From contig SCFE01000030.1 in assembly GCA_004352715.1 (NCBI GenBank), positions 1,694,074-1,758,073 on the forward strand: a stretch of DNA of 64,000 bases. The letters run 5' to 3'. The stretch comes from Hofstenia miamia (Eukaryota; Xenacoelomorpha; Acoela). Made by a program: the position numbers and the translations under genes. Below, in pieces: positions 53,401 through 61,723 of this stretch. The notes below the pieces were generated by a model, which saw only the letters and a program-made list of their open reading frames with translations, made no database searches and was not told the origin of the DNA. Position 1 is the stretch's first letter; every line of letters begins with the position of its first letter.

Positions 53401-56400
53401 CAACCTTAATTCTGACAATCATTTTCCCTAGAAATGGAAGGTATAGCAATAACCCATAAAATGGAAACTTCGTCGAATAAAATGGTGATTTGAAAAGTGA
53501 CCTATTTACTGCTTATTAATGAATCCCTTTATTACTTATATAAAAATTGAAAACTCCATGAAAAAGTTTCACTAATTTTCATGATTTTGAACATGAATGC
53601 TTTATTTAAAATAAAGAATTTTATACATTGCATTCATCAGAACTTTAACATAATTTATAAGACATACATGTAGTACAAAAATTAACTGTGCTCTTGACGC
53701 CTTTGCGAAAACATTGACAAGAAGAGCGATTTTTGGACAAAATAAATTGGAATTTTTTTCAAAACGAAAATTTTGATCTTTTTTGACTGAAAATAAATTT
53801 TTGTTTCATCAGGGTACGAAAGGAATAGGAGTAAGGTTTTTACAATCATATGAAGCAAGCAAAGCGTGAATTAGTCAGGGTAACATTTGGGTTATATTTT
53901 CTAAAATTTCGACTATAAAATTGGATTTTGACATTTTTGAGTTCATAAAAAATTAAAAATTTTGATGATTTTTTACCGGCTAAAGATCACCGTATTTGTA
54001 TATCATATCAGAACAACACCCATTAGCTTAAAACTCATTTAGATAATGCCAATTCAAGACAAATATGAACAAATTGAAAACCAAACCACGAAATTTTGCT
54101 TTTTTATTTATTCATATTGTGGCCTACTTTAACGGTAGTTTTCAAATAGCTAAACATGTGTTCTCACTACCGACTTTTATCAGCAGATTTTACTAGAAAA
54201 TGCAATTATTTTGTTTAACATTGGCGATTTTTTATCAGAAAACCCTGAGTTGGAATAGCGTTCAAACTATCGATTTTTTATCAGATGATAAATTATCAGA
54301 TGACAGTAATATTTCACCGATTTCTTGACAGACGGTAAAAGTCGATAGTGGGAACACACCTTAAGGCTTGAAATGGGCATGAAGCGCCATGTGGCGATTA
54401 CACCGGCCAACTTTGGTCTGTGGACAAAGCGTTGTAAATGATGACAAATGCCTTTCCTTCTAGGATCCTGAAAAGGTTCAGTCAACATATTGCTATTGCT
54501 AATTGATAAAATGTGAGCAATATTTCTTCCCAATTTTTAATTGTTAATTACATCTTATAAATGAAAATACCGAAGATGCCATAAAAAGATTTCTTAATAT
54601 AGATTAGATTGATATAAACGTTGACATTTTCCGTAGCTTAGCCGTATTAACACTATTAAATAATCTAGAAATTTATATCTTCATACCTTTGTTGAATTTA
54701 AAAAGAAAACAGCAATATACATTTAATGAATGAATTACCTAAACTTAATGCTAAAAGCTGTAATTTTAATGTATCATATAAGAGGAAATTAAATAAGAAT
54801 TGGTTCATAAATACGCATAAACTAGAGCCAACTTTAAAAAATGATTGAACATTTTATTAAATGAATGTCTAATTAACAATTGACCCATGCTCACTTGGCA
54901 TAACAAAAATGCACAAACTTACTGCGAAAATATGATATCAGGCCTCGAACATAATTGTTCTGAATAAGGTAGGTTTTGAAAAAACAGGAAAAATTTTAAA
55001 CTGGATAGCGAAATATAAACAGTTGGGGACTGGATAAAAACCCACTGCAAACACTTTTACAACTTTTACAATTTGTGTCTATTTATCAACAGACAGCATC
55101 GTTATATTATTTTTAAGAAAAGTCTAGTCATGATATTTTAGACAACATATAAACATCACCTGCTTCTTTGTATCTTTATTATTAATTAAAATTCCCAAAA
55201 AATTTCAAAAATTACTGCGAATGAAAATCTTTGATGTGTTTATATCTAATTAAACTAGATTCAAACAAAAATCAATCAAACTGAATAAAAATTTTATGTA
55301 ATATTGATTTTGATTGTTTAGAACAATCACTATTCAGCTTTTTATAATGCATTATGCGAGATTGATTTGATACTCACTCACTGTATTTGAAATTAATTGA
55401 AAATAATTTTGCTAGAATGAACAACGTTTTCTTCTAAAAAATTAGCCTATATAAGAATTCCTAATTTATACATCCATATTTTCGAAATAAACATAAAACA
55501 ACAAATTATAGTCGGCCTGTTAAGTATTGACAGCTTCAAGAAAAATTGAATAAATTTATCAATTTTAAACAAAATTCGGATGAGATTCCAAAAAATTAAT
55601 CAATATTTACAATTACAACATATTACGTTTAAATCTAAAACAAGAAACATTTGATAAATCAAATATTGTAATATAGAAATCTACGTACTAATTTTCGGAG
55701 TTAACATTTTCAGATAAAAAAATTGTCAAAAAAGTTAATCAACAAACTAAAATGTGTCAATCACAAGAAAACGAATCGCAAAAACATAGGGAAGTTCTTC
55801 AACATGTGAAACAGGCAAACAAAGTTTAATGGATGCGGTTAGTAATATTATTGTCAGGGGAGTGTAGACCAGATTTATGAAAAGTTCATAACTTATTTTT
55901 TTTGCGCATGATTCACTTGAATTAGGACATAGGCATGTCTTTTGTACTTAGCGCACATTTCAAGGAAAGGTGAATTTCGGTAAAACTTGAACATGCGAGA
56001 ATATACAATGTGCATCCTAACTACTGCTTTTCCGTCACATCAGTGTCAAATTCTGCTGCTTGTTCTTGTTTCTCTGGCGCTGTCTATTGATTCCTTTTTT
56101 AAGATTCCCAAACACCTCTGGGGCATCATTCAATTGTAGCTGCTGAATAACAAAACTACTGGGTATGCATCATTACGCGATGCCATTTTCGCCATTGACA
56201 CTACGTTTACCTATCACATGTGCGCTTGATAATTAGGGGCATCTAAAACTATTTGCGCGCAAATTAAATTAATTTCAATCATGTCTGGAGAGTTAGAGCA
56301 GATGTTTTGGAACGTCAGCGTGCTTGTAAAACAGCACCAGAAATCATTACATTTCTTAGTGTTCGAAATCCTTCGTTTACAACATCCGACCAGTAATGCA

Positions 56401-59400
56401 TATCACGCGTCCGGCATCTGTGTTGATCATTGGTGTCGTCAGCAGTGATGGTGAGGTCATGCATCCGCATTTCTATGATAAAAGACGGATAAAAAGATCT
56501 ATTTGACATTGGAAGAAATTATGTCGTTCATTAGAACTCTGTACACCCCACAGTACGAAAGACCGAAGCATGGCGCTATGATAATTTCCCATAACACTGG
56601 TCCCTTGACCTCTGACCTAGCCCTCCACGCTGAAATCCGATGGAATAATACGTGTGGAGTGCAGTTGAGGCAGGCGGTAATAGCAACACTCACAGCACTT
56701 TGGGTGGCGTAGGAGCAGTTTTGTCCAGGAAATGAACAATTGCGGAGAAAGTCTTACGAAGGAATATTGTAGCTTCAGGTACCGTCTGGAGAAAGTACTG
56801 AAGGCCAATGGCCGACATTTTAAGTGAGACATAAGTAAATAAAAATTTTTTCTTTTGTTTTTACAAAATTGAGGATTTTGGATTGTCTTTTGATGATTAT
56901 TCACGTAAATTGAAAGTGGGGTACACAATATTTTTCTAAATGGGGCTTCCTTACCCATCAGCGGAAACTTGCAGAATCTCTGAGTAATTGATATTTTACA
57001 TTAGGAATTTGAAAACGGCTGGAAAGTATATTACATAATTTGTGTTAGATTGAATTTGAAGCAAACAATTGACACTTGGAGACTCGTAAAAAACCACACA
57101 AAGCGCCGATTTATAGTATTACTAACAAATTTAGTGATAAATCTTCAAATATAATTGAAAAGATTGACTAACCATTTTTCATGGAAATTAAATCAGGTAC
57201 GATCATTACTAGCTGGGATAATCTAAAAACTAAAAGAAACACTTAAAAGTAATTACGTTTTTTATTAATGCATTGCTTAGGAAAAGTAAAATAATTCCAC
57301 AACGATTTATAACATTCGAACAATTTAGATTCCATGTCACATTTAAACGCTTGGCAAAAAAATTGAAATTTGCCGGCAACACATTCTACAATTAAAAAAA
57401 TTGGAACGAACCGCCCACTAAATTTATTAGTGATGATTTTAAAATACCATATTCATTAATTGAATGGCAAAATTGATATTCAAATGATTAAATGGTAGCT
57501 CGCAAATTTTGAAATTCATCAATTAAAAATATCTTACAAAGTCATTAGTCAATAGCATGCACAAGGGTTTCTTGTAAACACATAAATGAGATTGTTTTAT
57601 AGTCGAATGTGAGGAGACGCTGGTAGTTTTATAGATTTAGTTTCCAGTTTTCTCGTTTATATTATTCCACGTTTCAAGGATTGAAAAAATTCAGACAGGA
57701 TCACAATAACATTTATGAAACTCTTTGAGCGCGCACACTGAAAACGGAAGCATTCACTAAAATGTATTCAATCGTAAAATGATCGAATGGTAAACAACAA
57801 AAGCAACATACAAACGACATGATAGGCTATAAGTGCTTAGTAACAGTTTAGTAATTAGATACACAATCAGCAAGTAAACCAATCGTTTATTGCCACTGAA
57901 GTTTAGCATTTAAAAAATGTAATGACTCATGCAAATTGGAGACAGATAGAATTATTGTCGAGACTACTATTTCATCAACTACAAACCAATTAGAAAAGTA
58001 TTGTTCTAGAGAAGATTAACTAAATGCAACTTGTGAATAAATGTCATTGAACGTTGCAAATTTGAAATGAAAGGTTTGAGTCGTTGGCTAGGGATAGGGA
58101 TGTGCGATGTATTGATTTTCCAATGCAGTGTTTGAATTTAAGCGACTGTCGCATTGACTATTCAGACCAACCGTTGTATATTCGGAGCTAAAGCTGATTA
58201 TGTGTTCTATTTTTCATAAAAATAAAACCTTTAAGTTATCATAGAGGCGCTGAATACAATATTTTAATGCTTATAGGGCTCTAAATAGTAGGGCCCGGCG
58301 GTATACCGATACCGAAAGCGCGGTATTTTGACAATATCGAAAAATACCGATACCGCGGTATGTAGCCTAAAAATTGATTGGTATTTTATTAAAAAGTAAG
58401 TGTATTGACTACTCGGGTCACTATATGCACTATGAAAACCTTAAATATTTTGTACGAAGTCTAAAATATAACAAGTTGGAAATTTCTTAAGAAGAAAGGT
58501 TTATTAATCACGCATTTACAATTATATGGCTGATTAGCACTCAAAATTTTATCAAAAATACTTTCACAAAAACGAGCTATTTTTTATCAAAAAACAGATT
58601 TTATAATGTGCTCATTCAGTGCATTTATTTCTTTATAACGCTATAGTCAAGCATATGAAATTTTATCCTAATTATTTATTATCAAGGTTGAAATAAGATC
58701 CATTGCACTTTTAATAGACTGGTGATAGGTAACTTTTCTGTAAGGTTGCATGTGTTTCTTGCATTTTGGTGCTAAACATGATTCTAAGGCCACGGCTAGA
58801 CTAGTGATTGGCTCAAAAATTATCTATCACCCGAGATAATTAGCGATGTGACGATCACGAAGAAATCGCGCGCGTTCGATTTCCTTGTGATCGTCACGTC
58901 GCTAATTATCTCGGGTGGTTAGACATGCAATTCTTTCAAATGTGATATATCACTTTTGAAACAATCACTAGTCTAACCGTGGCCTAAGTTGCAGCTAAAA
59001 GTTCTATTCATTTGTAACTACTATCATAAGTCAAGACAAAATTTAGAAATCAATTCTTTTTTGCACGGGAACTCCGAAAAATGTCATATAATTGATACAA
59101 CCATGGTATACTACGACTGCAAAAAATGAGATATCATTTTTGTCTTCAATTTGAACTTTGAAATGCTGAAATAAATTCTTAAAAAATTTAGATCCAAATA
59201 ATTTCAAATTTCAAAAGAATCTGAAAAAATTGTTTTTTGGTAAGCAATGTCAATTTTCTAAGGTGAAAGTTTGCATTTTTAGGTAAAAAATAACAGCCTA
59301 GTAATTATCGAAAATCTCCGAGTATAAGCCGCCGCATTTGGGCATTCTAAAGTATAGCTTAACTCCGAATTTAGTAAGAAGTTCACAGATATAATTGTTA

Positions 59401-61723
59401 GACTCGATGACATAAAGTTACTTCTTACTAATGCATCTATTATTCTTTTTAGTTGTTTTAGGTAGCAGGTGTCTGCCACTAGTATCTTTATCTTAATATT
59501 TTTTCATATATATATACACACTAATACACAGCTCTTTGTACACTTTTTCTTGCCAATAACCGCGCTTTGTACACTTGCACCACGCAATACTCGCTCTTTG
59601 TACATAATTTGTTTTTCATTATTTACATCAAATGTAATTTGATTAAAGAACAAAATTTCGCATTTTAAGTGCATAATAAACCTTTGATGTTTAATATAGC
59701 TTTTAAAAATTCCATAAAAGAAACTCAACCATAGCAGATCTAAGGCCAATATCAATTACCTCTATGATTGCCCGTCGAAAGTATTAACTATTCCTGGATT
59801 TCACAAGTGTATTGTACCATGGTATGGTGACTTTCTTAAGAACCGATCTCAGTTTGTTCAAATAAACAACAAACTCTCAGATGAAATTGAAATAAATTTA
59901 GGAGCAACACAAGGATACATATATGGTGAAACACTTTTTAACTCTACAACACCACAACAAGTAAACTGCGGGTACCAACAAATCTCAACCAGAGCTGCTT
60001 TGGTCAAGTATGCTGATGATAAATACCAATTGTGCGCCTGTCGAATTAATGATGATAAAAGTGAGCTATTCCTGAAATACATCCTTGATTGGCTGCACAA
60101 ACACATATTTTAAATACAAGAAAATGCAAAGAATATATTATCCCATTGCAAAGAGACATTCATCCATACACAACAATAAACTTTATACCTGTGGTCGAAT
60201 TAACCATATTGAGAATTACGAACAATAACCGACTCTCATTTAACCACATATTGAAAGAATTTGTTCCAAAGCTCCTCATTAAAATAAAACGACTTTATTT
60301 TAAAGATGACGAACTCTCGGCTGTTTATCATTCCCTAGTGAGCAGCATTCTCACCCATGGCATTGATTGCTATGGATCAGCCAGTGCCATGTCACTGAAC
60401 CGAATTGCCAAGTACACCGTAGAGCTATAAAGATAAAACTGATATCTTCATACGCACCTGTTGCAAGTAATAGAAGAGCTGATAAAATACTCCTGCACAA
60501 GTCGATTAACTCTCAACACCTCCTGAATGCGCTCGTTAAAGCAATCATCCCGCCACATAAAAAAATCTGAGGAGTGCTAATATGAGGACAAACCCTTACA
60601 GGAGTATGTCTACCTTCCCGAATAGAGCGGCAAAGAACTAGTTGTGCTTTTTAAATTATTTGTATTTCTTTTATGAGTCAGTTTAATAAACTTTCGAAAT
60701 CACGATATTACAACATAATATGAACAGTGTAAGATAAAATGGCTACAAGAGGGTCCATATAAATTAGAATATTAGACTAACCCTAACCCTTCCTTACAGC
60801 TTAAGATGATATAAAGCGTATTTGTTCATCACGTAATCACATTCCAAATTAGTATATATATATATATATATATATATATACTAATTTGGAATGTGATTAC
60901 GTGATGAACAAATACGCTTTATATCATCTTAAGCTGTAAGGAAGGGTTAGGGTTAGTCTAATATTCTAATTTATATGGACCCTCTTGTAGCCATTTTATC
61001 TNATATATATATATATAAATTATTCATTCTTATATCATCAATATGCATAGTCCCCGCCTTCTAATTACACCAAAACGTGCATTGCGATTGGGTGTGTCAC
61101 TCTGGAGTAATTTTGAAAAGTCATTCATAAATTTTACCCTAAAAATTTACATTTCGGTAAAAAATTACAAACAGAAAGAGTCATCAAGAATTAATAAGTG
61201 AAAATAAATAAATACATTAAATATATAAAAAAATAATGGGAAAACTTCAAGAAAAATGTTTCTTGCATATCAAGTGTAGTTTTGCCCAATTTAGCAAATT
61301 AAAAAATATTAAAACTATTATACATTTTTCCAAAATAAATCAAATTGAAGTTGTATGTCTGTCAATGTTTGCCAAAATCTCAAAATATCGTTTGATCTTT
61401 TCATAATCGTCAACTTTCCATCGTCCACAATTTTCAGGTGTAACATTAACTGAGCCAAAAATTATCTCGCTTAGTCTGAACATTCTAATGTATTTCGACA
61501 AATGTTTTATTATTAGTAGAAGCCAATATGTAATGCTCATCTTAGAATTTAAACCAAAATTTGAATACTAACCGCAATCTGTCCTGATTCCAATCATGTG
61601 CAAACAGAATGAGACTGAAAACGGAAATGACAAATGAAGGAAACAAAACAAAAAACAAAGTAAGTCCAAACCAATACATATGCCCTCCTGTATAATAGTG
61701 ATGTGCTAGAGTGAAATCTGACA
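33715..61723 (-). CDS. XK-related protein (XKR / CED-8 family), N-terminal exon not found
   Basis: XKR proteins are multi-pass plasma-membrane proteins. XKR8 and CED-8 act as caspase-activated phospholipid scramblases, and other members have less defined roles. Exons 61723-61573, 50277-50069, 35086-34943, 34902-34656 and 34051-33715 join in consistent phases to about 362 residues. Family marks in order: YWFGLTLFFVLFPSFVISVF, FMESAPQLTLQIYILL (the E-S-APQL signature), LASYQS, a W...R-V...HWFFMT segment, NWLYFGELLFNILMGFVHIF, SRTRWRMLLYHLIVYFENAG and a final hydrophobic pair before KRKRK. No internal stop is seen. Missing are the first 30-60 residues, probably beyond 64000. No caspase-type site is recognised in the short C-terminal tail. 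Introns of about 11.2 and 15 kb are filled with transposons. Which XKR subtype this is cannot be decided. Confidence 0.87.
34656..34902 (-). CDS. XKR exon with cysteine-rich loop
   Basis: Acceptor ttttag, donor AACAA/gtatgc (phase 2). It encodes PRVFVFAVFALYSLNYLLVI, CCVHWFFMTVLHEMQ, then a hydrophilic loop with CDFC and CSKC separated by 13 residues, and SISVQSTTLNK before the splice. The first half is standard XKR. The four-cysteine loop is not something I know from the family and could bind zinc or form disulfides. Confidence 0.82.
34903..34942 (-). other. 40-nt micro-intron in XKR
   Basis: The sequence runs from gtatgc to ttttag and restores the frame between WTFLIV-L and PRVFVFAVFAL. 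Reading straight through would change frame and end the homology. Confidence 0.7.
34943..35086 (-). CDS. XKR exon, two membrane segments
   Basis: Acceptor gtttag, donor T/gtatgc (phase 1). It encodes MSMFFSMCSLIFTLASYQSV then FFLMCVYATWTFLIV. S-L...A-x-x-SYQ followed by an aromatic-rich helix with W is as in the family. Confidence 0.85.
35203..36839 (+). mobile_element. LINE copy C (family of A and D), 5'-truncated, in an XKR intron
   Basis: The element starts abruptly at GTGAACC, inside the RT finger region shared with copy A. It reads SLIPTRFLKLSGDLIAE, then one lost T (near 35310) shifts frame; YRPISITSSISKIFER, QYGFRKGISTSDALIQATEK, CLDLSKAFDSIDRSI (motif A), a TGA in place of a codon at 35732, NGVPQGTILGPLIFNIYIND (motif B) and IQYADDTILFHS (motif C) follow. 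The C-terminal tail (36229-36522) and the 3' end TAATTTCAT match copy D. It is opposite in orientation to XKR. Confidence 0.87.
36840..37720. other. XKR intron, no features seen
   Basis: AT-rich. No repeat pair or coding motif was recognised. Confidence 0.55.
37724..39003 (+). mobile_element. mariner element, 3' end lost
   Basis: The left terminus follows a TA at 37722 and reads CGAGGGGTGTTTTGAAAGTA, a mariner-type TIR. The matching right terminus is not found within 200 bp after the transposase stop, so the element is truncated and cannot move by itself. Confidence 0.8.
37925..39003 (+). pseudogene. mariner transposase (DD34D), four lesions
   Basis: Cut-and-paste transposase of about 350 residues. 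The N-terminus MEEAVNSQRTIVFFLWKEDA leads into an HTH. After a frame change near 38050, SSLEDHPRVGRPGTTLTPEN and the second HTH IRELASVSGIATTQVHEIIH follow. Catalytic residues are in IVTVDETW, LQDNARPHTA and PSDYYLF (34 residues between the last two, so DD34D). The typical YSPDL is YSPNL here, outside the triad. Lesions: frameshift near 38050, TAG at 38452 (from CAG), frameshift near 38505 and near 38715 (next to a CCATGGACCATGGA repeat). It ends EKYDVDDF and a stop. The few lesions suggest moderate age. Confidence 0.88.
39470..39885. mobile_element. possible hAT-like MITE
   Basis: TGATTGACAT near 39470 and its reverse complement near 39875 flank sequence with repeated ACCCGAC / CGGGTAT motifs at both ends. 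The perfect inverted part is only 10 bp and no 8-bp duplication is evident. Confidence 0.35.
39890..41300. other. XKR intron, no features seen
   Basis: AT-rich with no recognised element. Confidence 0.5.
41301..41420 (+). repeat. compound microsatellite with a TATACATTG minisatellite
   Basis: (CA)n, then (TA)n, then about four copies of TATACATTG (41338-41374), then (TA)n. A frame crossing it encodes only I/Y/M repeats and is not a gene. Confidence 0.85.
41453..41921 (+). repeat. exact 224-bp direct duplication across a 21-N gap
   Basis: 41453-41676 and 41698-41921 read the same, separated only by N. This most likely represents two overlapping contig ends that were not merged, not a real tandem duplication. 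Confidence 0.85.
41922..43588. other. XKR intron, no features seen
   Basis: No gene or repeat end was recognised. Short frames on the - strand lack any family motif. Confidence 0.5.
43589..43667. other. poly-C flanked assembly gap
   Basis: Runs of C border 57 N (43603-43659), a typical homopolymer-induced break. Confidence 0.9.
43668..44435. other. XKR intron, no features seen
   Basis: AT-rich, without recognised features. Confidence 0.5.
44440..45010 (-). pseudogene. decayed Tc1/mariner-superfamily transposase
   Basis: On the - strand KRYSQIAKEVSEI with TVNGKTIRE looks like the second HTH. INVISFDFPFTINTSKQLTF and VMVFVAVIVRGGTDL match the mid-domain V-M-V-x-x-x-V-x-x-x-G segment. NWPPSFPISNM echoes the WPPSSPDLNP motif before the third catalytic residue. 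Multiple frame changes and stops are present, and no TIRs were found. Confidence 0.45.
45015..50068. other. XKR intron, no features seen
   Basis: About 5 kb of AT-rich sequence with no convincing open frame, inverted repeat or known motif by eye. Confidence 0.5.
50069..50277 (-). CDS. XKR exon with the ESAPQL signature
   Basis: Acceptor ttttag, donor G/gtttgt (phase 1). It encodes HGMCVYYGLKRFTG, then WNDINMLKILESFMESAPQL and TLQIYILLKSHHNELASPLI. D-x-x-M-L-x-x-x-E-[AS]-F-x-E-S-APQL is the strongest XKR hallmark. Confidence 0.9.
50278..54135. other. XKR intron, no features seen
   Basis: AT-rich. A serine-rich frame on the - strand at 52195-52383 comes from a patch of GGAACTG-like short repeats and is not credible as a gene. 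Confidence 0.5.
54140..54373. mobile_element. 234-bp MITE, GTGTTCTCACTA type
   Basis: The left end reads TTTCAAATAGC then GTGTTCTCACTACCGACTTT. The right end, reverse-complemented, reads TTTCAAGCC then GTGTTCCCACTATCGACTTT. ATTTTTTATCAG-like motifs recur inside. Its left end matches the last 43 bases of the window (63958-64000). Confidence 0.6.
54375..56275. other. XKR intron, no features seen
   Basis: AT-rich, with no recognised element. Confidence 0.5.
56281..56830 (+). pseudogene. decayed Tc1/mariner-superfamily transposase
   Basis: RVRADVLERQRACKTAPEII is the N-terminal helix-turn-helix region. VVSSDGEVMHPHFYDKRRIK is the mid-domain segment. ALHAEIRWNNTCGVQLRQAV and a final SFRYRLEKVLKANGRHFK with TGA at 56830 are the C-terminal end. 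The middle with the catalytic triad is deleted, and frames change several times. Less AT-rich than its surroundings. Confidence 0.55.
56835..58085. other. XKR intron, no features seen
   Basis: AT-rich, nothing recognised. Confidence 0.5.
58090..58375. repeat. hAT-like transposon end fragments
   Basis: GGGATGTGCGATGTATTGAT at 58096 and clustered GGTATACCGATACCG / CGGTATTTTG motifs at 58300-58365 resemble ends of hAT-type elements seen in many animals. No complete pair of TIRs or target duplication was identified. Confidence 0.35.
58788..58984. mobile_element. 197-bp Harbinger-like MITE with TAA duplications
   Basis: Ends GGCCACGGCTAGACTAGTGA and, reverse-complemented, GGCCACGGTTAGACTAGTGA are flanked by TAA on both sides (58785-58787, 58985-58987). 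A 3-bp TWA duplication is typical of PIF/Harbinger. Inside, ACCCGAGATAATTAGC...GTGACGATCAC pairs with its reverse complement to form a second hairpin around a CGCGCGCG-like core. Confidence 0.75.
59300..59345 (+). repeat. partial copy of the 19.5 kb MITE end
   Basis: AAAATCTCCGAGTATAAGCC resembles the terminal AAATCCTCGTGTATAAGCC of the MITE at 19501. No partner end was seen nearby. Confidence 0.35.
59741..60660 (+). mobile_element. LINE relic (CR1/Rex1 group), internally deleted
   Basis: LRPISITSMIAR (finger motif) is followed, after loss of motif A, by WYGDFLKNRSQFVQINNKLS, EIEINLGATQGYIYGETLFN (decayed motif B) and ALVKYADDKYQLCACRIND (motif C). LNTRKCKEYIIPLQRDIHPY and a C-terminal SAVYHSLVSSILTHGIDCYG frame follow (60089-60430). 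It has stops and frame changes and lacks an endonuclease. It is in an XKR intron, opposite orientation. Confidence 0.75.
60732..61001. repeat. perfect 270-bp palindrome with (TA)n centre
   Basis: 60732-60866 equals the reverse complement of 60867-61001 without a mismatch that I can find. The centre is TA repeats, and a lone N follows at 61002. Flanks differ on the two sides. An assembly fold-back at the microsatellite is the simplest explanation. Confidence 0.85.
61003..61495. other. XKR intron, unassigned frame
   Basis: Contains (TA)n then AT-rich sequence. A - strand frame continues past the possible micro-exon to 61340 (FGSVNVTPENCGRW...), matching nothing I know. Confidence 0.4.
61500..61535 (-). 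CDS. possible XKR micro-exon (36 nt)
   Basis: After a 37-nt candidate intron (61536-61572), ITYWLLLIIKH plus two bases would fit in phase between the 61573 donor and the 50277 acceptor. It would supply the W-L-L...H segment that vertebrate XKRs have before their L-G-x-x-x-x-Y motif. The proposed donor gtcgaa is weak, and direct joining of 61573 to 50277 is also in phase. Confidence 0.3.
61573..61723 (-). CDS. XKR exon, first membrane segment in window
   Basis: Acceptor actttag, donor CG/gttagt (phase 2). It encodes SDFTLAHHYYTGGHMYWFGL and TLFFVLFPSFVISVFSLILF, then AHDWNQDRL. The Y-Y-x-x-G-x(3)-[YW]-[WF]-x-LTL-x-F-V pattern is conserved across XKR proteins. Confidence 0.87.

Noticed and set aside
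60780-60800. CCCTAACCCT, telomere-like motif (and its mirror near 60945)
   Set aside because: Only two units, part of the palindrome; too short for telomeric repeat or telomere-derived insertion.
61340-61540. 66-codon - strand frame next to an XKR exon as a separate gene
   Set aside because: No recognised motif in most of it; at best its first 12 codons are an XKR micro-exon.
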